Below are positions 44,280-54,160 of a DNA stretch of 64,000 nt, one piece after another; position 1 is the first letter of the stretch, and the number at the start of each line of letters is the position of its first letter. Made by a program: the position numbers and the translations under genes. The stretch comes from Kingdonia uniflora (lineage: Eukaryota; Streptophyta; Magnoliopsida; Ranunculales; Circaeasteraceae): the NCBI GenBank assembly GCA_014058105.1, contig JACGCM010002205.1:620001-684000 (forward strand), written 5' to 3'. The notes under the pieces are model-generated. The model ran no database searches and was not told the DNA's origin. It was given only the letters and a program-made list of their open reading frames with translations.

Positions 44280-45060
44280 CGAAGGATGTCGAAGATGGTT
44301 TGCAGATTGTTGCAATGATCCTCACACTTTAGGCTCTAGTAGATTAGGTCATTGATGTATACTTCCATGATTTTACCCAATTGATCTTTGAACATTCTTG
44401 TGACGAGCTGCTAGTACATGGCTCCTATGTTTTATAAGACAAAGAGGATAACTGTGTAATAGTAAAAGCCCATTTATGTTATAAATGTAGTCCTCTCTTG
44501 ATCTTCTTCGGTGAGAGGAACTTGGTTATATCCTGAGGCTGCATTCATCATTGAAAGAAGTTTATGACCTGCTACGGAGTCAAGGAGGTGAGGAATCAAA
44601 GGGAGGGGAAACTTATCTTTGGGTATGAATTTATTTGGTTCAATGAAGTCTGCACAAACCCTAATGTTTTTGTTTTTCTTTGGGACAACTATGATGTTTT
44701 ACACCCACTTTGGATACTTATCTTCTCGAATGAACCCAACATGAAGTAACTTATCGATTTCTTTGTTAACTGCCTCTCAGAGCCTGGGGGTTAGGTTACA
44801 ATGCTTTTGTACTACAGCCTTGCTGTCTGGTACAAGGTTTAACTTATGACATGCAATGGAAGGGTCGATTCCAAGCATATCTTGAATAGACCATGCAAAG
44901 AAGTTGACATTTTTCTTTAAAAGCTGAAGTAGGGTTTTCTTTTCTTCGGATGATAGTTTAGATCCAATAAAAGTGTTTCTCCCTAAACCATTGAGCTCTA
45001 CGGATTCAACTATTTCAGTATCAAGTTCCCCAAACATTGAAGGCGACTCTTTCTGTAATT
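44280..45060 (-). pseudogene. Element B reverse transcriptase
   Basis: The frame 44777-45037 includes LGIDPSIACHKLNLVPDSK. Broken frames then give VPKKNKNIRVCADFIEP, LLSMMNAASGYNQV and KIMEVYINDLIY. The polymerase box is Y-I-N-D instead of Y-I-D-D, and the earlier catalytic Asp (M-D-A) is Asn, so the enzyme is dead at both metal-binding sites. Confidence 0.8.
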
Positions 45061-45061
45061 G

Positions 45062-45640
45062 CTATGCTTTTAGGATTTTCAATGTGTGAGAGTTTGTGGT
45101 GGTATTTGTACACATTCGTACTACAGTTTTACTCCCTTTGATTTCATAGATACCATGATTTGCTAGAAAACATAATGCCAGATGATATGTTAAAGGTACT
45201 ACTTTGATAGAATATAACCAACTTCTTCCTGAGATCCCCAAGTATTTAGATTCAGCATCGGTGACAATGAATTTAACGAAAGTGGTCTCTGGTCCTACTA
45301 GAATAGGCAATGTGATCTTTCCCAAGGCCGATTCTTTTGAACCATTAAATCTTGTGATGGTTGTGGTTGAAGCTATGATTAAATCTTTGAGGCCTATAAT
45401 GTCAATCGCTCTTTTGTACAATACATCAGCTACGCTCCAGTATCGACAAGGAGTGTGTGTAAATAATCCTGTCCTACTTTGACCATTATCACCAATGGGT
45501 CGTCATGAGGGTATATGGCATGGCTGGTGTTGCAGTCTTAGAAGGAAATGTGATATGGGCGTTTGGCTTTGCTGAACCTGGGTAAAAGCTTGGCAAATTT
45601 CTTGGATGACGTCATTTTGCAACAAGATGTGATTCTGTCA
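45062..45640 (-). pseudogene. Element B aspartic protease region
   Basis: The frame 45062-45421 (YKRAIDIIGL, VTDAESKYLGISGRSWLYSI) is homologous to the A protease. The D-T-G-S active site lies just upstream (about 45,440-45,455) and is separated by a small frameshift. Confidence 0.8.
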
Positions 45641-45649
45641 TTTTTCTTT

Positions 45650-47313
45650 TCGCTTCTTGCTTTTTTTTAATCTCGACCATATAAAGATGTCGGGCTTGAC
45701 CTTGGCCTTATTCTTGTTCGACTTCTTTTCATTTTGATTTTTCTTTGAGAAACTTTTAGACATCGATTTCGTACTCGTGGAGCCTTCCAGCCATGATAAT
45801 ATGGTAAAAAATTCATATAAGGGAGTAGCAGTTGTTAGTCTCATGGCTATGGATATTATGATACTGTCGCAATGGTTTATTTGGGACATCTAGAATTTTC
45901 TGTGATTCTCGAAAGAGTTCATCCTCCCCTAGTATTGGTAAGATAGCTGATATGGTGGTTGTTATAAGAGGCAAGGCTGTAATAGGTCTATCTTTTCTCC
46001 CATCATTTTGTTTAACATTGTCGTTAAACCGTCTATGCTATTTGACAGTAACATGCATATTAGTTTTGAGTGTGGTGGTGAGTCGTTGGAATGGATAACA
46101 GAATAACTTTTCATCTTATCCTTCTTGGATCGTTCGAGATCAATGTAGTTATTAACCACATCGATCATCTCTGTGATAGTTTTGGGCTTGTGAAGTGTAA
46201 GTTCTTCTCAAACTTTAGAATAGAAGTGGAGTGTAGAGGTGAATGTTGGTACGACAATCTTGGGATTTTAATTCCCAATTTTCCTTATTTCTTGCATGAA
46301 ATGCTTGTCAAATTTTGTCAAATTTTCCTTCACGCCTTGTTCAAAAAAGAAAAAAAAGTCAACAGTTATTTTGTGTTCTTTAGCATGTGCGTAGTTTGAT
46401 TCTAACAATCACTATAACTGAGCAAAGCTAGTAATCGGGCCTTCAAGAATGGTGTAAAACCACCTGAGAGGCTCTTCCTTGAGGCTCATGTTAAATAGAT
46501 TGCAAAACATGTGATCAAGTTTGGAGTGTAGGCCAACGACTGCTTTGAAGTGACAGACGTGGGTGAGTGGGTCAGTGAGGCCTGCTTATTAGTAAAATTT
46601 TGGCATGTAGAAGTTGTATGGAATTGGCATGACTTCGAGAAAAGGGGAAATTTGGTTGGTCTTGATCCAGTCCAGAGTGGATCTTCGACTAGGATAATTT
46701 GAATGTATGGCTTGAATTCTATTGTTCAAGTCATCTAAGGTAATAAATTGTTAGAGAGCATTCGGTTCAGCTCCAGCCTGTGGATCAAAATCTCTTTGTC
46801 CCTCCGGGCCCAACAATTCTCTAACTGGTCATCTTGGAGCTGGTGGTGGGGTCTATTGATGTTTTAGTCAACTTTCCTGAGTTGTCGATGCAGACGATGT
46901 GCGGCTAACATGTCAGGATGCTCTATTAGGGGTTCCTTGATCGAGATCTTGAAGTTCGATTTTACTCTTTCTTTGGTACATTTTCCCTCTGGGAAACTCA
47001 TGACCAATGATCACTTCGGGCTTGGGGAGGTGATCTTGGTGGCCAGGATATTGATCTTGGTACCTTTGCAAACATTTTATTTATTTTTGATTAGTTTGGC
47101 TTTATTGTTCCTCTTCCTCTCGTCCTTCTCGACTTGGAGGGCGTGAGCGTGAATCCTCTGATCTTCGAGTCGCTAGTACCTATCAGATTACATCTGCTTT
47201 TAAAGCTTGATAATAGAATTGTACAAATCGATAGTTTCTAGTTGGGCAGTGACTGGAACATCCTCATTGTTTATCTGGGTACTGGAGGCACTTCTCAGGT
47301 TCATGTTGGTCAT
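45650..47313 (-). pseudogene. Element B gag
   Basis: The start ATG at 47313 reads MTNMNLRSASSTQINNEDVP. The capsid blocks VMPIPYNFYMPKFY, AGLTDPLTHVCHFKAVVGLH and EEPLRWFYTILEGPITSF (about 46,390-46,640) correspond to A at 12600-12857. The C-terminal part, to about 45,650, is lysine-rich and broken. Stops are frequent. Confidence 0.8.
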
Positions 47314-47357
47314 GAAAATGATTGTATAGAATGAGGTTTGGTAAAAAAAAGTAGGTA

Positions 47358-47377
47358 TTCCCACAGAGGACACCAAT
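47358..47377 (-). other. Element B primer binding site
   Basis: Minus-strand ATTGGTGTCCTCTGTGGGAA abuts the LTR. It corresponds to ATTGGCACCGTCTGTGAGAA in A and keeps the typical CTGTGGGAA tail. Confidence 0.75.
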
Positions 47378-47862
47378 TGTAATGGCTAGTTTTCCGATTG
47401 GTTAAACTTTGCCAATACTTTTAGTAAAGAATTTACGAGGAGTTTGTAAATAAACATATAACATACTTGATTTTACGTGGAAACTCAGTAAATCCTAAGA
47501 AAAGCCTCAACCACGAGGAGGATTTAAATGTATAAATCCAATATGTACTAGATTATTATAATTGTAAAGAGATTTGACTAGTAGAACTAAGAATGATAGA
47601 AAAAGTTGAATGCCCAGTTGACATAAGCTCTGCCTGTATTTATAGTAGATGCAGATAGTTGTAAGTAGTTCGTCTCCTGGTTTCATGGGTGGTGTGTGAA
47701 CTTCACGGATCATGTGCAATAACACTATTTAACCTAGTGTAATGGTTACTTTAGAGGGTTAAGATCTGTAGACGTGGGCTTGACATTTTCTCGAATAATT
47801 GCCTACCTTCGATGTGGTTATACTGGCTTCTCTTTATAGAATCTGAGGAATATGCTACTACA
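47378..47862 (-). repeat. Element B right LTR (sense 5' LTR)
   Basis: 485 bp, TGTAATGGCTAG to GCTACTACA, followed by the target duplication ATAAC. The two B LTRs are clearly closer to each other than either is to the A LTRs. Confidence 0.92.
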
Positions 47863-47867
47863 ATAAC

Positions 47868-48456
47868 AACTGATTTCTTGTCTAAGAGATCTTTCAGTTC
47901 ACAGTCCATGAATATTTTCTTTGCATATTACTCATTTATATTTCTACAGAGTGCTTGTTAGTCAACTCTCAGTGATTTCAAGTGACCACCATAAGAGGCC
48001 TTAGTTGAAACAACTTTCCAAAATAGTTATTGGCCTATGATTGCTCGTTTTGTTCATTGCATCTTTATTAGATTGATTGTACACATACACACACCCTGAG
48101 TAGGTTTTTATACTGACTTGTTAATATACAAAAGAGTTTTCTTAATTATCTAACATTCATATACACGGTGCTTTATCTCTCTATGCGTGGAATTTATGGG
48201 AAAGTCGTTTGTTTTTTCCTTAAAAAAGAAAAAAACTTAGTTTTATTCTTCTGCTGTGTGTGCAATCAGAACTGCTTCTACTCAAATACACCTTATGCGT
48301 ATTCGAATGCATCACTCATATATCCTTGTATTCGAATATACCCTTGGGTCAATGGTATATTCGAATACAAATCGTCGCTTATGCTTTTTTAACAACAAAC
48401 TTGTTTTTTACACACTCTTTCCTTCTTTTTCTCTCTAATACCGACTTAGAGCTTTT
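47868..48456 (+). other. Element D segment with three TATTCGAATA palindromes, possible internal promoter
   Basis: Non-coding. Perfect or near-perfect TATTCGAATA sites lie at about 48,299, 48,329 and 48,358. They are followed by a pyrimidine-rich CTTTCCTTCTTTTTCTCTCT stretch, the same layout as in the U3/leader of the copia and Tekay LTRs in this window. It lies upstream of the env-like gene in element D, from which the hAT insertion now separates it. Confidence 0.35.
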
Positions 48457-51400
48457 GGCCGGCCCTTGGGGTGTGCAAGGTGTGCGACGGCACAGGGTCA
48501 AAGGGAAAAAGGGTCTAAGATTTTTTTTTTGCTTTAGCCCTAAAAAAATTATACAAAGCCCAACCCAATTTTAATTTGAGCATTGGGCCTATATTCTTAA
48601 CCAACTAAACCAGGCCAACTAGTCTTTCCTTCTCACTCTCTCTCTCTCATTCTCTTTTAAATCATTCTCTAACTCTCTCTTATCTTTAGAAAAAAAAAAA
48701 ACTTTCATCTCCCTTCTCTCCGTACTCGACACTCGACAATAATGGCTAGTAACGCTAGTTTCCTGGTTAATTGGTTTTGTTTACTCAATTGCTCTCTCTC
48801 TCTCTCTTTCTCAGTTTGGAGATCTCTGATTGTGTGCTCCTAAGTTATAAAATCAAGGGTTCATTGTCTCTCAAATTTGAGGGTTTTCATTTTTTCAGAA
48901 TTCAATCAAGACTAAAGTCAAGAATTATACTTTGCTCTCCTCAGTCCTCACTGTCCTCAATCCACAATTGTTCTCTCTAGTGATCTCTATTTATTATTAT
49001 TTGCTAATTTGCTATTCGATTTACTTGATTTAGTATTTAGTTTCTATATTTTACCATAAAATGCCTCATAAACAATTAAGCGGAAATGATAAGAAAAAAA
49101 GGAAGAGAATAAATGTTAAATTCATACAAAGTCAACGAGAAGCGATGAAAAAATTATTTATAAAGCCCCAAGCAATATAGAAAGCTTAGGTCATGAAAAT
49201 GTAGGATTGAATGATAATGTAAATGTTGGTTTGAATTGTAATAAAAGTAAAAATGTTGATATCGATTTGAATGATAATGTAAATATCGGTTTGAATTGTA
49301 ATGAAATCGAAAATGTTAATATGGGATTGAATAGTAATGTAAATGTTGGCTTAAATAATAATGAACAACCAAATACTATAGACATTTATGACTCAAGGAA
49401 TTGGGATAATCTGACCTATAACTCTATAGATGAATTAATAATAAATGAATATCCACTAGATACAACATTTGAAAAAGCCATGAAGATAGAATTTGAAGAT
49501 GTTTCTCTTTAACGCATTATACTCGTTATCTACCGAAAGACGAAAAATATGATAGAAAGTGGCTTGTCTATTCACAAGATACGAATAGAGTTTATTGTTT
49601 TTATTGTAAGTTATTTTCTGAAGAACCACGAATCGGTAATTTAGTAAATGAAAGATTTAAAGATTGGATACATCTTAGTGTTAGGCTTAAATAACATGAG
49701 TTGAGTAATGAACATATCATGCGCATGACTTATTGGATTGAATTAAGAGCGAGATTGGAATCAAATTAAACAATTAAGAAAGATCTTTAGAACCAAATCA
49801 ATAAAGAAAAAGAACATTGTAGGGCGATAATGTGTAGAATAATTTTTGTAGTAAAATATCTTGGTAAGCAAAACTTGACATTTCGTGGAAAAAGTAAGAA
49901 AATTTATGAAGATAGTAATGTAAATTTTTTAAGCTTAATAGAAATGATTGGAGAATGAGATCCAATAATAAAGGAACATATTCATCGTTTTCATACAAGT
50001 GAGAATCCGCATAACAATTTTATAAAAACAATTCATAATCATTATTTGAGTCATAAAATTTAAAATGAATTGATTATTATTTTATCATCTGAAATGAAGA
50101 GTATGATCATTCAAACTATTAAGAAAGCAAAATATTTTTCGGTAATTCTAGATTGTAGTTCGGATTATAGCCATAAAGAACAAATGTCTTTGATATTACG
50201 ATGCGTAGACATCTCGACGAGTCCCGTAAGAATAGTAGAGTATTTCTTAGAATTTTTACAAGTACATGATACATCGGGAAAAAGATTTTTTGAAAAGTTA
50301 GAGGATGTATTAAAGATGTTTGATCGCAGTTTTTATGATGTTAGAGGGCAAGGGTATGATAATGGTTCTAATATGAAAGGAAAACACCAAGGTATTCAAA
50401 AATGATTACTAAACATAAATCCTAGAGCTTTATATGTTTCATGCGGTTGTCATAGTCTAAACTTGTCACTTGTGATAATGCAAATTGTTCTCGTAAAGTA
50501 AGAGATTTTTTTGGGGTGATACAATGTATTTATACCATATTTTTATCTTCGACAAAGCGATGGGATATTTTAAAAAATAATATTGGATTCGGTTTAACTC
50601 TCAAATCTCATTCGGCCACACGTTGGAAAAGTCGCATAGCTAGCGTAAAAGTAATATGTTGTCAAACTCATAAAATTAGAGATGCTTTACTTGATTTATC
50701 TAAAGATAAGGACTCAAAAACAAGTAGTGAAGCTAATTCATTAGCGAGACATGGACTAGGCATTTTTGAGTTTTTAGTAAGTATGATTATTTTGTATGAT
50801 ATATTATATGTTGTTAACTTAGTTTGCAAAAAGTTACAAGCTAAAAACATGCCTTTGGACATTGTTATTGAACAAATAAAATGGCTCTGAGGATATATTC
50901 TAATATATAAAACAACGGGGGTTTGAAGATGTCATAACTACTGCTAAAGATATTGTTAATAAAATGGCTATTAATCCTATATTTGTTGAAAAATGTATTA
51001 TTCATAGAAAAAAACATTTTGGTGAGAATGTAAATCATGAGACACCAACACTAGTTCCGGATTCACCTAAAGATTTATTTAGAAAACATTATTATAATTT
51101 TATCATTGATCAGTTTCTTGGTTCATTGGATATTAGGTTTGAATAATATCAAGAATATGATAATATCTTTAGATTTTTTTTAGTTTGGATAAGTTAAATT
51201 CATTATATGATAGTCATTTAAGTGCACATTGTTATAACTTAGAAAAGGTTCTGAAACATAAGAATTTAACTGATATTGATAGAGAAGATTTGTTTTGTGA
51301 AATAAAAGCCTTGCGTACGATGTTACCAAAAGAAACAAAGGCCACTTTGGAGATATATATTGACTTTCTTAAATAGAATTGATTCTTTTCCAAATGTTTG

Positions 51401-52014
51401 TATTGCTTATAGATTATTATTAATGATACCGGTTACAGACGCATCTGGATAAAATTTTTTTTCAAAACTAAAAATACTAAAAGCTTACTTGCAATCGACT
51501 ATGTTACAAGAAAGACTAAATGGATAAACAATGATGTCTATAGAAAAAAATTTGTTACAAAATCTTGCTTATAAGAGTATAATTGGCGAATTTGCATCTA
51601 AAAAGGCTTGTAGACAAATTTTTGAATGATATTTTGTTGTTAATTTTAGTTAATGCCTCATGTTTGTATTAATTTGGCGTTTTTATTCTGTAAAATAATA
51701 ACTAATTTAAAGTACTTTTGTTTATTTTTTTGAGGTTTGCATTCTAGGAAATAATCGAAGATATTGGTGATTTCGAAGACGCTAAATGTGTTTTACTTGA
51801 GTTTTGCAACATTGAAAATGTATTTTCATAAATATACTATGGCAGCTATTATTTAATATACTCCAATTTGTGTTTACTTTAAGAGTTAATATTATACATT
51901 AAGTTGCATACGTTATGTTCAATACTACAAAAAAATTCAAAATATATATATTTTATAGTAAAAGGCCCATTTTTTTTCCCTTCGCGCAGGGCCTTATAAA
52001 GGGTAGGGCCGGCC
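48457..52014 (+). mobile_element. hAT DNA transposon nested in element D
   Basis: The left end reads GGCCGGCCCTTGGGGTGTGC and the right end, reverse-complemented, GGCCGGCCCTACCCTTTATA, giving short terminal inverted repeats (GGCCGGCCCT). The interior encodes a broken TTF-zinc-finger/hAT-dimerisation transposase. The subterminal words GTGTGCGACGGCACAGGG and CTTCGCGCAGGGCC are of the kind seen in plant ZMYM1-like hAT elements. An 8-bp target duplication could not be recognised, so the ends may be off by a few bases. Confidence 0.8.
49061..51629 (+). pseudogene. hAT transposase, TTF-type zinc finger/ZMYM1-like
   Basis: The ATG at 49061 opens a lysine-rich N-terminus (GNDKKKRKRINVKF). A variable region built of a 20-residue repeat (NVNVGLN core, 49203-49360) follows. 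Next comes the TTF-type zinc finger (HYTRYLPKDEKYDRKWLVYS, VYCFYCKLFSEE), then the DUF4371-like core (SVILDCSSDYSHKEQMSLIL, VRGQGYDNGSNMKGKHQGIQ, SCGCHSLNL). The C-terminal dimerisation domain ends TMLQERLNGLTMMSIEKNLL and SIIGEFASKKACRQIFE at 51629. At least eight stops or frameshifts show it is dead. Confidence 0.85.
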
Positions 52015-52697
52015 TTCTTCCAACCTTGATTTTCCTTCTTCCCTTAACTCGATTGTTGCTCAACTGCAAAAGGGATTGTTCTTGATTGTTTGATTCCTTA
52101 AGTTTAGGTTTCAATTTCGCAAGCTTGGCATTCCAATTTTGAAGCTTGTTTACGGCAGATTTCTCCCAAAGGTTTGTCAATTTCATCGTTCTCTATTCCC
52201 TCAGATCAAGGTAAGCATGATTCTAATTTCTGTGTGGAATTCTCTCATCCCGTTCTATATTTTTACTATTGTTACCTTGTATATATCACAAAATTTGCAA
52301 TTTTGGATTTTCAATGTTAATATTGTCTGTAAATGTTTGTGAGGAAATTGTGGGTGTTGCTTGTAGTGGGAATTATTAATTGTTGGAATGTAGAGTTGTG
52401 ATTGGGGTTTGCAGGTGGTAATTGATTTGTTCTTAGTATTTGATGTTCTGGGATTGAGCTGGTGAATTAGGATTTTGTGGGGCTTTGTGATTGCTAAGTG
52501 AAGTTGTTGGATTGGTTGTACTTGTTGCTTGTTAGACTGGGGTTCTTGAGATTAGGGTTTTACGGGAATTGTTTTTGGATTTACAGGTGGTGTTTCTATT
52601 ATTTTTGGTGATCCGATTATTGGTTTGCGGCGATAGGAGATTGGTTTATGTTGTTGATTGGGTTTTTCTTTCCAGATTGGGTACTGTCTACTTGATA
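52015..52697 (+). other. Leader of the D env-like gene with a 465-bp intron
   Basis: After the hAT element, TCAGATCAAG|GTAAGCATG is a consensus donor (intron starts 52211). TTTTTCTTTCCAG ends at 52675. The spliced leader then has 22 nt before the ATG, exactly as in element C. The intron is T-rich with scattered GTTGTTGG words and no frame. Confidence 0.6.
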
Positions 52698-53690
52698 ATG
52701 GCAAGATGCAAGCGTACGGGGGTTACGTCACCCATTCTAAGAGCCGCGGCCAAGAGGGCAGGACGGTGGTTGGAGTGAGTAAGAGTAATAACGCCCATCC
52801 CCCTCTTGTTGTAAGAGGCGCTAGTGGTTTTAGGGGGTCTCGTGGTCTTCAGGCGTCACGAGACAATGATGGCCAAAGTTATTGAATGTTTCCTAATCCT
52901 AATAATTGGTCGACAAAGAATAGATTCAAGTTTTGTAGCTACCAGACGGAGGTGTCTATTAACGAGGATAGTATGCTTAAGTTTTCTCTCCATATCTCGG
53001 ATTTGTTTCATGACTTTTTAGCACGTATTTTGATAGGGATTGTGAAGCCCCAGTTGTCGTGCTACCCATATCTAGTTCGGTTGTTGTATGCTAGTATTTC
53101 CATTTTGCGATAAACCACGAGCACAAAGAGTTTTGATGTGAAGATTGACGGTCCTATTTTACATATTACACAGGCTGGTATCATGAAGGCTTTTGATTTG
53201 GAAGATAAGCCCAATCCCATTCCACCTATGGCGTGGCCTCCAGTTCCCGCCCAATTTCGTCCAAAGGAAATTGAGGATCAACTTATTCATTGTGGGAAGA
53301 AAAAAGGATCGTATGTTCGGATACTGAGAGTGAGGAAGACTCTTAGTCAGATATTGTGCTAGTCGGTGATGCATTAGATGCTGCTCTAGTTGCTCCTCTT
53401 AGAGTGATAGCCCTCAACTTTGCCACTCTTTAAGCTTATATGGACTCACCATTTGGTCATTTTTATCGGGATATCCATAATCTTCAGCTTGATGTCCATA
53501 CAGTGAAGTCGTCCATTGAGACTCTTCGCAATGACTTTCAGGGAGCTAGTTCAGGTGGTCCTGCCCCCGCCGTGATATGCAGCCCTAGTTTATCTTTTGC
53601 TTTTACTTAGGCTTCTAGCCCTCTGGTGGCTATATTTTTTCCTTTTCTGCTTTAGACTTTTGATATCCTAGTTGCATGTTAATTTTATTT
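52698..53690 (+). pseudogene. env-like 3' gene of element D
   Basis: The ATG at 52698 reads MARCKRTGVTSPILRAAAKR and is followed by a stop. Other frames give FPNPNNWSTKNRFKFCSYQT, ILHITQAGIMKAFDLEDKPN and PPMAWPPVPAQFRPKEIEDQ. A C-terminal DSPFGHFYRDIHNLQLDVHT with SSIETL precedes a T-rich end. Homology to 14985-16148 runs along the whole length. Its position between pol and the purine tract fits the env-like ORF of SIRE-lineage elements. No fusion peptide or membrane anchor is evident, so 'env-like' is only positional. Confidence 0.65.
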
Positions 53691-54160
53691 AATTTAACTT
53701 TTTGGGTAAGCCTAGCACTTGGGTGTGCTTTTGTATTTAGAGTCTTTCTTTTCAAAAATATTTTCTCTTGCATTTACTATTATATAATTCGCATATATTT
53801 TGTATTTTGCTAGTCAATGGTTGTTGCACATCTTTATTACTATTCATATTATGTTTATCTCTGTGTCTAGTATTTTCGTTATTTACCCTTTGTTCATGTG
53901 TGACAAAAAGGGTGAGAGATGACCATAACAGGTAAGTAAGGTAAATTATGATTTTTTTTAGATTCCATGTTTTGAATAGTTACGTGAAGTATCTTGTTTG
54001 GTATGCAGGGATTCCAGTGCAACTGCTTCAAGAAGATAAAACTTTTACGAGTATGGAGGTCCAGTGATTGAGTTGGTCCATCTAGTTGTAATTTTTTTTT
54101 CTTCTTATATTCGTAGTTTTGTCACGAAATGAACCAAAGAAGAAGATTGAAACATCCATA
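53691..54160 (+). other. 3' untranslated region and polypurine tract of element D
   Basis: The tract AAAAAGGGTGAGAGA (53905-53919) corresponds to AAAAGGGGGAGAGAT of element C. The following 240 bp align with C to ACATCCATA, where the CACTA element has inserted just before the expected 3' LTR. Confidence 0.65.

Larger units (their letters stand above)
37237..47862 (-). mobile_element. Element B: second Tat-lineage Ty3/gypsy retrotransposon (minus strand), nested in D
   Basis: 10.6 kb, with LTRs of 487 and 485 bp and a perfect 5-bp target duplication ATAAC (37232-37236 and 47863-47867). It has the same gene order as element A, including the plus-strand antisense gene with a conserved TATA box. 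It lacks the extra ~1 kb of A at 2900-4200 and the 61-bp repeat array. Pol and the antisense gene are more decayed than in A in places, while the integrase core is better kept. Confidence 0.92.
31153..54160 (+). mobile_element. Element D: SIRE-like Ty1/copia retrotransposon (plus strand), host of three nested elements
   Basis: The order is primer site (31155), gag, protease, integrase, RT, RNase H (to 36276), non-coding region, env-like gene (52698-53690), polypurine tract (53905-53919). Element B (37237-47862), a hAT element (48457-52014) and a CACTA element (from 54161) interrupt it. That the gag-pol part and the env-like part are one element is inferred. They share orientation, follow SIRE gene order, and match the two halves of element C. 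The 3' LTR would lie beyond the CACTA element. Confidence 0.7.

Noticed and set aside
46091..46399. 102-codon plus-strand frame
   Set aside because: It is the shadow of element B gag on the other strand.
48457..52014. Search for an 8-bp target duplication of the hAT element
   Set aside because: The flanks (CTTAGAGCTTTT and TTCTTCCAACC) do not give a convincing 8-bp match, so none is claimed.
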